DNA of 64,000 nt from Treponema sp. (GTDB taxonomy: Bacteria; Spirochaetota; Spirochaetia; Treponematales; Treponemataceae). The stretch covers positions 82,756-146,755 of the forward strand of contig JAFZLJ010000080.1 of assembly GCA_017551545.1 (NCBI GenBank). Reading direction: 5' to 3'. A model generated the notes under the pieces. The model was not told where the DNA came from. It did no database searches and saw nothing but the letters and a program-made list of their open reading frames with translations. Numbering within the stretch: position 1 is the first letter of the stretch; every line of letters starts with the position of its first letter. Shown here in pieces: positions 23,557-32,878 of this stretch. Both the position numbers and the translations under genes were made by a program.

Positions 23557-24219
23557 ATGAAAAAGATATTAATTGCATTGTTTATGCTTTTTTCTGCATC
23601 GTTATTTGCCCAGAGCATTACGACTGCAAGCGCATATTTTAAGACAATTTCTGAATATTATTCCACATTAAAAGACTACGAAGTTAATTTTGAAATTAAG
23701 GTAGATAAACAGGAAACAGCCGGACACCTTTCTTTTAAGGCACCGGATCTTCTGCGCCTTGACTATACAAATCCGGAAGAACAGGTAATCTGTTATAATG
23801 GTGACACACTCACAGTCTATCTGCACGATAAAGATGCTGTACTTCAGCAGAATATCACAGACGATATCGGGGCCGGAGCTCTTACTTCACCACAGGGCCT
23901 TTCTCTTTTGAGCAGATATTATACAGTTCAGTATGAAACCGGTCAGAATGCCGAACCGCTTGATGATGAATCTGATGAAATGGTAATTAAGTTTACGCTT
24001 TATAGAAAGAGTTCTGCAGAAGCCTTCTGGTATATTAAAATTGCAGTAAGCGAATCTACAAAGCTTATCCGTAGAATAGAAGCAGTAACCCCTAAGGGTG
24101 AGGTAATCCTTTTTGATTTCTTTGACTATGTGCTCAATCAGGGAATTTCTGATCAAAGATTTATTTATGATCCTCCATCATCTGCTAACAATTATAATAA
24201 TTTTCTGTTTTCGGAGTAG
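23557..24219 (+). CDS. LolA-like periplasmic lipoprotein carrier
   Basis: 220 residues with a cleavable signal peptide (MKKILIALFMLFSASLFAQS). The mature part has the LolA fold pattern: a first helix ('YFKTISEYYSTLKDYEVNFEIKV'), then strands with the typical 'GHLSFKAPDLLRLDYTNPEEQVICYNGDTLTVY' block. LolA shuttles lipoproteins from the inner membrane to the outer membrane, a job that matters in a genome rich in lipoproteins. It precedes the rodZ-like gene by 9 bases, so the two are likely co-transcribed. Confidence 0.85.
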   Translation: MKKILIALFMLFSASLFAQSITTASAYFKTISEYYSTLKDYEVNFEIKVDKQETAGHLSFKAPDLLRLDYTNPEEQVICYNGDTLTVYLHDKDAVLQQNITDDIGAGALTSPQGLSLLSRYYTVQYETGQNAEPLDDESDEMVIKFTLYRKSSAEAFWYIKIAVSESTKLIRRIEAVTPKGEVILFDFFDYVLNQGISDQRFIYDPPSSANNYNNFLFSE

Positions 24220-24228
24220 GAGAGAGAG

Positions 24229-25317
24229 ATGGATAGTTACGGAGAATTACTGCGAAGTGCACGAGAAGAAAAGAATCTTAATATAGATAAAATCTCACGC
24301 GAAATTTCAATAGAAAGCAGATATTTAACCGGACTTGAAGAAGAAGATAATGGTGCATTCCCAGGCGAAGCTTACATGGTAGGCTTTTTAAGGAATTATT
24401 CAAATTATCTTGAACTTGATACAGACTATATTCTTAAGCTTTATAACAACAAGAAAATTCAGGAATCACCGGTTCCGGAAGGACTTATTATAAAACGCCG
24501 TCCTATAAAGCTTATTCTTGCTATTGCTATTCCTGCTTTTGTTGTACTTCTTACTATAGGCATTGTTCTTGGCGTTGTTCTTTCAAAGAAAAAGACTCCT
24601 ACAGATGATTCTGTAATCTTAAGCAATGCAACAAAAAACAGACAGTTTGAACTTGATAATACTAAGTTCTCTCAAAGAGTTTACAAAGGCGATCAGTTTA
24701 TTGTTCCAACAAGCAATGGACAGATTGTTCTTACAGTCAGAGATACTCTTACTTCTTTTGGTCTTGATACACCAAGCGGAGTTTTCTATACAGATCTTAG
24801 CGAAGAAACAGAAATTGATATTAATGGTGACTCAACTCCTGATTTGATTGTTTATGTTTCAGATATTTCTGCTACAGACGATTCACGCGGTGCCGAAGTA
24901 AGCCTTCTTCTTAGACATGGTGTTCCTTCAGAAAGCAACGGCGTAAATGTTGATGAAATTCCATTCGAAACAGAAATCAAATCTAAGCATCCTCAGAAAG
25001 TTATTCTTGAAGACAACCGTGCATATCCGTTTACAATCAATGCAAGCTTCCGTGGTTCATGTCTGTTCCGCGACAAGGTAGATAACGATAACTCTGTAGA
25101 ATCATATTTTACAAAGGGTGAAGTATTTACTGCAAACCCTCACAACGGTATAAGACTCTGGATTTCGAACAGCAATGTAGTTAAGTTCACTATTGTTGCC
25201 GATTCACGCACCTTCGACCTTGATATTGGTCCTGCAGGCCAGGTTCTTGTAGAAGATATTAAGTGGATTAAAGATTCAGACGGCAGATATAAGCTTATAG
25301 TTGTTGAGCTTGATTAA
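24229..25317 (+). CDS. RodZ-like HTH membrane protein
   Basis: 362 residues. Residues 1-70 are an HTH_25 helix-turn-helix ('GELLRSAREEKNLNIDKISREISIESRYLTGLEEEDNGAFPGEAYMVGFLRNYSNYL'-type). This is followed by a basic stretch (IIKRRP), one transmembrane helix (about 90-115) and a periplasmic beta-rich domain. RodZ links MreB to the wall-synthesis machinery and sets cell shape. In spirochaetes a rod/helix-shape role is likely but not shown. GAGAGAG before ATG is the ribosome-binding site. Confidence 0.82.
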   Translation: MDSYGELLRSAREEKNLNIDKISREISIESRYLTGLEEEDNGAFPGEAYMVGFLRNYSNYLELDTDYILKLYNNKKIQESPVPEGLIIKRRPIKLILAIAIPAFVVLLTIGIVLGVVLSKKKTPTDDSVILSNATKNRQFELDNTKFSQRVYKGDQFIVPTSNGQIVLTVRDTLTSFGLDTPSGVFYTDLSEETEIDINGDSTPDLIVYVSDISATDDSRGAEVSLLLRHGVPSESNGVNVDEIPFETEIKSKHPQKVILEDNRAYPFTINASFRGSCLFRDKVDNDNSVESYFTKGEVFTANPHNGIRLWISNSNVVKFTIVADSRTFDLDIGPAGQVLVEDIKWIKDSDGRYKLIVVELD

Positions 25318-25337
25318 ACTGCTGTGTTCAGTTGTTT

Positions 25338-26687
25338 ATGGCAAGTTTTTATATTGATCAGTATGGATGCGCAAAAAATCAGACAGACGGCGAATTATTA
25401 TCTACATTTCTTGAAAAAGCAGGCTTTAAGTATACAGAAGAACCAGCCAAAGCAGATTTTATCATAATTAATTCCTGCGGCTTTATTCAGTCTGCAAAAC
25501 AGGAATCTATAAATGCAATCTGTGAATTAAAGCAGGCATATCCAAAAGCAAAACTCATTCTTGCAGGCTGTCTTGCAGAACGTTATGCAGATGAACTTTA
25601 TGAAGTAATGCCCGAGCTTGACGGAATATTCGGAAACGGCGACCTTTCAAAAATCACAGAATATATGAAAAAGGTGCGTGCGGCTGTAAAAAAAGAAGAA
25701 CGCGCAAAGCCGGCACTTTATCCTCAGCAAGGAGTCTGCGCCGGCGAAAGAACAAGGCTTTTTGGTTTTAAGGGCTCTGCTTATGTAAAAATCACCGAAG
25801 GCTGTTCAAATAACTGTTCCTTCTGTGCCATTCCGCTTATTCGTGGTGCAGTAAGAAGCCGCCCTGCAAAAGATATTGTTGATGAAATTAAAACTCTTGT
25901 TGCTTCAGGCATTTATGAAATAAACCTTATTGGTCAGGACCTTGCAGCATATTCAGACAAAAAAGACGGATTAGCAGAACTTCTTGAAAAAATCTCTAAG
26001 CTTAAAGGTAAGTTTATTGTCCGCACTCTTTACATTCACCCGGATCATTTTAATACAAATATCCTAGAAATTTTTAAGAACGACAAACGTTTTGTTCCAT
26101 ATTTTGACATTCCGTTCCAAAGCGGCGACGACCAGATTATTCAGGCAATGAACCGAAAAGGAACTGCAAAAAAATACGTATCACTTGTAAAGAAAATCAG
26201 AAAAGAATTGCCCCAGGCTGCCTTAAGAACAACATTCCTTACAGGCTTCCCGGGCGAAACAGAAGAAGCGGCAGAAAATACAAGACAGTTTTTACAGAAT
26301 ATAAAGCCTTTGTGGTCCGGCTGCTTTCCTTACAGCAGGGAAGAGGGTACAGCAGCTTATTCATTTAAGAACAGGGTTCCTGCCGGTACTGCAAAAAAAC
26401 GCGCAAAGGCACTTGAAGAGCTTCAATCAGAAATTACAAGGGCTCAGCTTGAAAAATACTGTGGTAAAGAAATAGATGTTCTTATAGAAGAAGTCTTTAC
26501 TCATAATGAAGACGAAGGTCTTGCACTTGGAAGGGCATGGTTTCAGGCTCCGGAAGTGGACGGCTGTAATGTTATCCGCTACGATTTAGACGATCCAAAG
26601 CAATGTGAAAAGATTAAGTGCGGAAACGTTGTAAAAGTAAAGGTTCTTGCCTGTACCGGACTAGATTTAGACACAAGACTTCTATAA
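25338..26687 (+). CDS. rimO: Ribosomal protein S12 methylthiotransferase RimO
   Basis: 449 residues. The N-terminal UPF0004 domain binds a [4Fe-4S] cluster through cysteines in YGCAKNQ, NSCGFI and AGCLAER. The radical SAM centre is CSNNCSFC (CxxxCxxC) followed by AIPLIRG. A TRAM domain closes the protein ('KEIDVLIEEVFTHNEDEGLALGRAWFQAPEVDG'-like end). RimO adds a methylthio group to the conserved Asp of ribosomal protein S12. Distinction from MiaB rests on the 'IPLIRGAVRSRP' segment and the short C-terminus. ATG 25338 was chosen over a TTG two codons earlier; neither has a clear ribosome-binding site. Confidence 0.88.
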   Translation: MASFYIDQYGCAKNQTDGELLSTFLEKAGFKYTEEPAKADFIIINSCGFIQSAKQESINAICELKQAYPKAKLILAGCLAERYADELYEVMPELDGIFGNGDLSKITEYMKKVRAAVKKEERAKPALYPQQGVCAGERTRLFGFKGSAYVKITEGCSNNCSFCAIPLIRGAVRSRPAKDIVDEIKTLVASGIYEINLIGQDLAAYSDKKDGLAELLEKISKLKGKFIVRTLYIHPDHFNTNILEIFKNDKRFVPYFDIPFQSGDDQIIQAMNRKGTAKKYVSLVKKIRKELPQAALRTTFLTGFPGETEEAAENTRQFLQNIKPLWSGCFPYSREEGTAAYSFKNRVPAGTAKKRAKALEELQSEITRAQLEKYCGKEIDVLIEEVFTHNEDEGLALGRAWFQAPEVDGCNVIRYDLDDPKQCEKIKCGNVVKVKVLACTGLDLDTRLL

Positions 26688-26765
26688 AAAACGCAGAAAT
26701 TTGAATAAAAAAACTATCTTATTATTTAATGTTAGGTTATAATATAATTTGTTATTGGTGTTCAA

Positions 26766-28733
26766 ATGAAAAAAATCGGAGTTATAATACCTACTTTCAA
26801 CATTGAGTACAGTACAGAATTTTTGCACGGAATCTACGACTATTTTGATGGCAAAGATGTAAGTATTATATATACCCAGACAAAACTTCCGCACAGCACG
26901 GTTGGTGTATACGATTACCAGTATTGGCAGAGTGCAGAGCTTCTTTTTTCACAGGAAATTGATGCACTTATAATTGCAACTGGTGTTTACTGTGCCGGTA
27001 TGACTCAGGAAGAACTTGAATCTGAGCTTTACAGATTCGGCAGACGTCCGGTTATTTCTACAGCAATTCCTCTTAATCTTCCAAACTGCTACACAGTTCA
27101 GGCAGACTGTAAAAAATCATATCTTGAAGTTATTACACATCTTAAGAATGTTCACGGCTGCCGTAATATTGCATTTTTGTCTGCAGCAGAAACAAAGTCG
27201 CGCGAAGCAATAGAACGATTTGAAGCTTTTAAAGAAGCAATGTCTGCAAATAAGCTTAAAGTAAATGATAAGTTTGTTTTTGAAGGAAAGTTTACCGATT
27301 TTGATGCAGAAGCTGCCCTTAAAAAAACACTCAAAACAAAGTCAGATGTTAAATTTGATGCAATGGTTTGTGCAAATGACATGATGGCAATAGGCTGTTA
27401 CCGTGTTCTTAAGGAGTTTGGCCTTTCTGTTCCTAATGATGTAAAGGTTGTAGGCTTTGACGATGCACAGTTTGCAAACAGAGCAAATCCAAGACTTTCG
27501 ACAATCAATCAGAATATTTATAATCAGGGTTATGTTTGCGCACAGACTGCATTTTCTGTTTTAAATGGAGAAGAAGTTCCACGCCTTATTAATTCAGACC
27601 TTGAAACAAAATTCCGCCAGTCATGCGGATGTATTCCACTCGACAGTTCAGAAGATGTTTACCGCAGTCCTTCCGGCGAAATAAAAGAAGAGGGTGCACA
27701 CCTTGTTTCAAGACTTAATCAGTATATGAATGACCTTGAGGAACGAAACAATATAATCATTCTGCTTGATATCCTTAAGGGCGCAAATACAATGAGGCAG
27801 TTTTATTACAACCTCAAATATATAATTCATCTTTGTGCAATGGATAATATGGCAATTAATCTTTACCAGATGCCTGTTTATCTTGATTATAACGAAGATG
27901 TAATTATTCCTGAAAAAATGGAACTTAATATGTATTCGGATATTGTCAATGATAAAGAAGAATTTAATCCGGGTACAAAGTTTAATCCAAGCAATATAAT
28001 TTTTTCAGAGCCATCGCTTGATAACACTGCAGGTCAGTATATTCTTCATCCTATTTTTACCGGTGAAACATGCTATGGTTATCTTATCTGTAAAATAAAT
28101 AAAAACAAATTTGCCGATTACACTATTTATCTTAAGATTCTTATAAACGCAATCTGTTCTTCTATTGAATATACAAACCGTCTTATGGAAACAGAGCGCC
28201 TTACAAATAAATATACAGAGCTTAAGGAAGATAATACTTCGCTTACAAAGCAGTCTAAAACAGATGAGCTTACAGGCCTTTTGAACAGACGCGGTTATTA
28301 TGAATTTGGTCAGCGAACTCTTGATATTATTCAGGAAATGGAACACGCCGGAATAGTTTTCTTTGCCGACATGGATAACCTTAAGAAAATTAATGATACT
28401 TACGGCCACGACGCAGGTGATGAAGCAATTAAACTTCTGGCAGAAGTATTTAAGAGTGTATTCCGTAATAATGATGTAATCGGCCGATTAGGCGGTGACG
28501 AATTTGGTATTGTTGCCCCTGGTATGATAATTGAACATGTTCCGTTAATCCGTAAAAAAATTGATGAAACCTGCAAAAAGGAATCTAAACGACTTAAGCT
28601 TCCATATACACTTTCGGTAAGCGTTGGTTATGCCAGTCTTGAAAAATCATCTTTACTCAAGCAGCTTATGAGCGAAGCCGACGTAATGCTTTATGCAGAA
28701 AAGAGAAAAAAGCATGGCCGAAAGTACACTTGA
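26766..28733 (+). CDS. Sugar-binding-fold / GGDEF diguanylate cyclase (first paralogue)
   Basis: 655 residues, no signal peptide and no transmembrane helix, so cytoplasmic. Residues 1-290 have the type I periplasmic-binding-protein fold of LacI regulators, without the DNA-binding head: 'KKIGVIIPTF', 'NIAFLSAAETKSREAIERFEAF', 'DAMVCANDMMAIGCYRVLKEFGLSVPNDVKVVGFDD' and 'PRLSTINQN'. A SCGC motif near 298 is shared with LacI-like sugar proteins of Firmicutes and spirochaetes. A linker with coiled-coil leads to GGDEF (GGDEF at 576-580) with an intact allosteric I-site (RNND, 567-570). It should make c-di-GMP under control of a small, perhaps sugar-like, ligand. A doubled TATAAT lies 18-28 bases before ATG. 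Confidence 0.86.
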   Translation: MKKIGVIIPTFNIEYSTEFLHGIYDYFDGKDVSIIYTQTKLPHSTVGVYDYQYWQSAELLFSQEIDALIIATGVYCAGMTQEELESELYRFGRRPVISTAIPLNLPNCYTVQADCKKSYLEVITHLKNVHGCRNIAFLSAAETKSREAIERFEAFKEAMSANKLKVNDKFVFEGKFTDFDAEAALKKTLKTKSDVKFDAMVCANDMMAIGCYRVLKEFGLSVPNDVKVVGFDDAQFANRANPRLSTINQNIYNQGYVCAQTAFSVLNGEEVPRLINSDLETKFRQSCGCIPLDSSEDVYRSPSGEIKEEGAHLVSRLNQYMNDLEERNNIIILLDILKGANTMRQFYYNLKYIIHLCAMDNMAINLYQMPVYLDYNEDVIIPEKMELNMYSDIVNDKEEFNPGTKFNPSNIIFSEPSLDNTAGQYILHPIFTGETCYGYLICKINKNKFADYTIYLKILINAICSSIEYTNRLMETERLTNKYTELKEDNTSLTKQSKTDELTGLLNRRGYYEFGQRTLDIIQEMEHAGIVFFADMDNLKKINDTYGHDAGDEAIKLLAEVFKSVFRNNDVIGRLGGDEFGIVAPGMIIEHVPLIRKKIDETCKKESKRLKLPYTLSVSVGYASLEKSSLLKQLMSEADVMLYAEKRKKHGRKYT

Positions 28734-30894
28734 TGAATATCTGTCTGTGTTAAATGAACAGCAAAGAGAAGCAGTTATTCATGAAGGCTCTCCCTTGCTT
28801 ATTCTTGCAGGCGCCGGTTCTGGAAAAACACGCGTAATCACAACAAAAATTGCATATCTCATTGGTCAGAAGAATGTAAATCCATATTCAATTCTTTCTG
28901 TTACTTTTACAAAAAAAGCCGCCAACGAAATGCGCGAACGTGCAGTAAGAATGGAACCTCTGGCAGAAAAAGCTCAGATAAGGACGTTTCACTCGTTCGG
29001 GTCGTGGTTTTTAAGAAAGTATTGTGATGAAGCCGGAGTAGAGCAGTCGTTTACTGTTTATGATGACGATGATATGGCTATTCTTGTTCGTAAAGCAGTT
29101 CCGGCACTTAGTCAAAAAGAAGCAAAACTTGCAGCACATCAGATTGCTCTTGCAAAAGATTACTGTCTTACACCAAAGGATGATCTTGCAATTGTAGCAA
29201 GTGAATTTGATTTACCGGATATTTATGCAAAATACGAGGCTCGTCTTCGTTCAACAGGAAACGTAGATTTTGGCGACCTTATTATGATGCCTGTTACTGT
29301 AATGGAAGAATGTCCACAGATTGCAGCACAGATTCATACACGTTTTGAAGTAATTATGGTCGACGAGTATCAGGATTCGAACATTGCCCAGTACAAGCTG
29401 CTCCAGAAAATTTCAGGAGTACAGGAAGGCTACAACAATTATGTTTGCGTAGTAGGTGATGATGACCAGTCAATCTATAAGTTCCGCGGTGCCGAAGTAC
29501 AGAATATTCTTACCTTTTCGCAGAAATTCCCCGGAACACAGATAATCCGTCTTGAACGCAATTATCGTTCTACTTCTGAAATACTTGATGCAGCGTCTCT
29601 TGTTGTAAATAAAAACAGCGACCGTCTTGGAAAAACTTTGATTGCCGACCGTGGTAATGGCGGTATGCCTGTTCTTGCTTATTTACCTGATCAGAATGCA
29701 GAAGTTATGTTTGCATCTGAACTTATCCGTAAGCATGTAGAACAGGGTGGAAAATACAGTGACTGGGCAATTCTTTACAGGACAAACGCTCAGTCTCTTG
29801 GCTTTGAAAAGGATTTTTTACACAAGCATATTCCATATGTTGTAGTAGGTTCGCTTAAGTTTTATGAGCGCGAAGAAATTAAGGATGCTTTAAGTTATCT
29901 TGCTCTTTGTGCAAATCAGCGTGATGAAATTTCTTTTAGACGCATTGTGAATAAACCAACCCGAGGTCTTGGTGAAAAAACTCAGGATAAGATTTTAGAT
30001 TCAGCAAGAATAGTAAACGAAGACGGCACAGTTTCATATAAAAGTCTTCTTGAAACTATGAATGCGTTAAAACCGGAGCTTTCAAAAAAGGCAGCAGAAG
30101 GTGCAGACAGTTTTATAAAACTTTATGAAACACTTGATAAAGCCTTTGATAATTCTAAAAAGCTTTCTGATTTTATTGAAAAGGTTATAAAAGATTCTGC
30201 TCTTGATGAATATCACAAAGAAAGTGATGAAATTGAAGGTACCCAGCGGCTCCAGAACCTTCAGGAACTTATAAACAGTGCAGTTCCTTATGAATGCAGT
30301 AAAGAAGGACTTGTTGCTTTCCTTGATTCAATAAATCTTGACCGTTCGCTTGAGCTTCAGAGTGAAGAAGCACAGACAGATTCAGTAACTTTAATAACAC
30401 TTCACAATACAAAAGGTCTTGAGTATAACAAGGTAATCATTACGGGTCTTGAGCAGGGAGTCTTCCCGCGTGAAAACAAAGTAGGAGCCGATCTTGAAGA
30501 AGAACGCAGGCTTTTTTATGTAGGCATAACGCGCGCAAAAGATGAGCTTTATGTTACTTCTACGGGGCAGCGCGTGCTTTATGGACACACTCAATTTATG
30601 TCCCCAAGCATCTTCCTGAACGAAGCCGAAGAAGCATTTAAGGTAGTAGGACAGAAGCCTCGTGCTCAGCAGATGTGGGGTTATGGCGGCTATTACAGAA
30701 AAAGTCCTGGTTCCGAAATTGAATCAAAATGGGCTGTTGGAACAAAACTTTATCACGATGATTACGGCTATGGAGCTGTTGTTTCGGCTCGTATGAACGG
30801 TTCAGATTTTATGATTGAAGTTCAGTTTGAAACAGGAGCCGTAAAAAAGTTTCTGCCGGAGTATCAGGCTAAATCATTGCAGATAATTAAATAA
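28714..30894 (+). CDS. UvrD/PcrA-type superfamily 1 DNA helicase
   Basis: 726 residues from ATG 28714; it overlaps the previous gene by 20 bases (an upstream in-frame ATG at 28693 is possible). Motifs: Walker A AGAGSGKT (about 31-38), 'SVTFTKKAANEMRERA' (Ia), VDEYQDSN (II), GDDDQSIYKFRGA (III) and ERNYRST (IV). Later come 'LITLHNTKGLEYNKVIITGLEQG' (V) and 'VGITRAKDELYV' (VI). The C-terminal 60 residues look like the PcrA tail that binds RNA polymerase. It unwinds DNA 3'-5' in repair and replication. Whether it is UvrD, PcrA or Rep cannot be settled without comparison. It is flanked by two GGDEF genes. Confidence 0.92.
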   Translation: MAESTLDEYLSVLNEQQREAVIHEGSPLLILAGAGSGKTRVITTKIAYLIGQKNVNPYSILSVTFTKKAANEMRERAVRMEPLAEKAQIRTFHSFGSWFLRKYCDEAGVEQSFTVYDDDDMAILVRKAVPALSQKEAKLAAHQIALAKDYCLTPKDDLAIVASEFDLPDIYAKYEARLRSTGNVDFGDLIMMPVTVMEECPQIAAQIHTRFEVIMVDEYQDSNIAQYKLLQKISGVQEGYNNYVCVVGDDDQSIYKFRGAEVQNILTFSQKFPGTQIIRLERNYRSTSEILDAASLVVNKNSDRLGKTLIADRGNGGMPVLAYLPDQNAEVMFASELIRKHVEQGGKYSDWAILYRTNAQSLGFEKDFLHKHIPYVVVGSLKFYEREEIKDALSYLALCANQRDEISFRRIVNKPTRGLGEKTQDKILDSARIVNEDGTVSYKSLLETMNALKPELSKKAAEGADSFIKLYETLDKAFDNSKKLSDFIEKVIKDSALDEYHKESDEIEGTQRLQNLQELINSAVPYECSKEGLVAFLDSINLDRSLELQSEEAQTDSVTLITLHNTKGLEYNKVIITGLEQGVFPRENKVGADLEEERRLFYVGITRAKDELYVTSTGQRVLYGHTQFMSPSIFLNEAEEAFKVVGQKPRAQQMWGYGGYYRKSPGSEIESKWAVGTKLYHDDYGYGAVVSARMNGSDFMIEVQFETGAVKKFLPEYQAKSLQIIK

Positions 30895-30905
30895 CCATTT
30901 ATAAT
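30877..30905 (+). promoter_or_regulatory. Promoter giving a near-leaderless GGDEF mRNA
   Basis: TTGCAG (30877-30882), 17-base spacer, TATAAT (30900-30905). Seven bases separate it from ATG 30913 and no ribosome-binding site is visible. The promoter lies partly within the end of the helicase gene. Confidence 0.55.
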
Positions 30906-30912
30906 AATATTA

Positions 30913-32862
30913 ATGGAACAAAAAAGAATCAGAATCGGTTTTGTTGCCGATTATTTGAACTCGGAATATTCGGAATGTCTTATCAGTGGAATTACAACCT
31001 GTTGTAAAGAGCATAATGTAGAACTGCTTATTTACCAGATTGGTAAAATTAAGCCAGATAATTTTACAGGCTATGACTATCAGCACATGGCAATTTCGTC
31101 ACAGATAAACGAACACAATGTTGACGGAATCATTATTTCTTCAGGCACACAGCTGCATGGAATGTCAAAGGCCACCTTTACTTCTTATCTTCGTTCCTAT
31201 AAACCACTTAAAATGGTTAGTATTGCTCATGAAATTCAGGGAATTCCTTCAATAATATGTGATGCACGAAAATCAATGGAAACACTCGTTTCGTATCTTG
31301 TAAAAGAACAGGATTGTCAGAAATTCGGAATTATGAGTGTAGACAGCGAATCAAAAGAAATGAGCATCAGAACCGAAATTATAAAGGAAGAGCTTAAGAA
31401 AAATGATATTCCTTCTTCGAATATAGTTTTATGGAAAAGTAGTTTTCATTATGCTTCGGCCTACAGTATCTTAAGCGATTATTATACAAAAAAGAAAAAC
31501 CGTTTTGATTTTGATGCAATCATTGCAATGAATGATGACCTTGCTTTTGCCTGTCTTGATTTCTGTTCAAAGCGCGCAAACCTCAGAGTTCCAAAAGACA
31601 TTCTTGTAACAGGCTTTGACGACATGCAGAGAGCTTCCTTCTTTACACCAACACTTACAACAATAAATCAGAAGGTTTACTATCAGGGCTACAAGGCTGC
31701 TCTTACTCTTATAAATCAGATAAACGAAGAAGAAGTTCCTGCAGTTCAGACAATTGAAGCAAAGGCAATCCTTCGTGAATCAACAAACGGCAAGAAAACA
31801 AGTAAAAAACAGTTTTCAGAAAATGAATATATTTCGCTTGATCTTCCAGAAGATTTTATTGGAAACAACAGATTCTCTGTAACAGAATGGTTCAATAAAC
31901 GCCAGCAGGTTTTCCAGGCTGCACTTATGGACACTTATGTAATGATGAACATAAGCTTTGATGAAGTTGGTAAGCATATAACACATGCGCTTGCTGCCTT
32001 TGGACTTCTTTCTGCCGCAGTTGTAGTTTATGAAAATCCTACAGAAGTTCTTAAGCCTTTTGAATATTTTAATCAACCTCAAAAAGCAAAACTGATTGCC
32101 TATTTTGACTATTCAAATAAAGATAAGCCAAAGGAACTTCACCATGTAATTGAGTTTAATCCTGCAAAGGGACTTTTCCCGGATACAGTTCGTGATTATC
32201 CTGATGAAGGTGTAGTTGTAATGTCTTTGTTCCATAAAACAATTCAATACGGCTACATTCTTATGAAGCGCGGACCTTTTGATACTGGTGTTTATGACCT
32301 TATTGCAAAGGCAGTTGCAAGCCAGCTTAATGCAAGCTTTGAATATTCAAGACGAGTAAAGAGCAGAAGGTCAATTACTCAAGATTATGTAATGCTTGAT
32401 GAAATGGCACATATTGATTACCTTACAGGTCTTAAAAATCAGCGAGGATTTCTTGAACTTGGAGAAACTTCGCTTAAATATGCACAGGCAATGGGGCAGA
32501 GTGGCTTATTGCTCTACTTTAATATAAAAAATCTGCGTAAGGTTAATGATTACTTTGGCCATTCTGCCGGTGATGAAGTAATAAAAGGCGTTGCCGGATT
32601 CCTTCAAAAGCATTTCCGTTCAAATGATATTATTGCGCGTCTTGACGGCGACAAGTTTGGAATAATAAGTGCCGGTTTGAATGTAGATAACTACAAAAAA
32701 GTTCTTAGAAATGTTTCTGAAGAATGCCGCAAATGGAAGGAAGAAAATAACTATCCTATAGAGGTAGATGTTTCTGCCGGCTTTGCAATGTTCCCGTCGC
32801 AGAAATACGGCTATGCTCTTGCTCCTCTGTTAGAGAAAGCAGAAAGCACAGTAAAGGGATAA
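30913..32862 (+). CDS. Sugar-binding-fold / degenerate GGDEF protein (second paralogue)
   Basis: 649 residues, cytoplasmic, same architecture as the genes at 26.8 and 56.6 kb. The N-terminal sugar-binding-fold half ends near 290 ('RRANLRVPKDILVTGFDDM'-type; here LRVPKDILVTGFDDMQ and PTLTTINQK). A linker domain follows, then a GGDEF fold. The signature reads DGDKF at 578-582 in place of GGDEF: the first Gly and the catalytic Glu are lost. The I-site RSND (569-572) is kept. I therefore expect a c-di-GMP-binding receptor without cyclase activity. Unlike its paralogues it lacks the SCGC motif. The promoter is close to the start codon. Confidence 0.85.
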   Translation: MEQKRIRIGFVADYLNSEYSECLISGITTCCKEHNVELLIYQIGKIKPDNFTGYDYQHMAISSQINEHNVDGIIISSGTQLHGMSKATFTSYLRSYKPLKMVSIAHEIQGIPSIICDARKSMETLVSYLVKEQDCQKFGIMSVDSESKEMSIRTEIIKEELKKNDIPSSNIVLWKSSFHYASAYSILSDYYTKKKNRFDFDAIIAMNDDLAFACLDFCSKRANLRVPKDILVTGFDDMQRASFFTPTLTTINQKVYYQGYKAALTLINQINEEEVPAVQTIEAKAILRESTNGKKTSKKQFSENEYISLDLPEDFIGNNRFSVTEWFNKRQQVFQAALMDTYVMMNISFDEVGKHITHALAAFGLLSAAVVVYENPTEVLKPFEYFNQPQKAKLIAYFDYSNKDKPKELHHVIEFNPAKGLFPDTVRDYPDEGVVVMSLFHKTIQYGYILMKRGPFDTGVYDLIAKAVASQLNASFEYSRRVKSRRSITQDYVMLDEMAHIDYLTGLKNQRGFLELGETSLKYAQAMGQSGLLLYFNIKNLRKVNDYFGHSAGDEVIKGVAGFLQKHFRSNDIIARLDGDKFGIISAGLNVDNYKKVLRNVSEECRKWKEENNYPIEVDVSAGFAMFPSQKYGYALAPLLEKAESTVKG

Positions 32863-32878
32863 TTAAAAAGAGGCTGTA

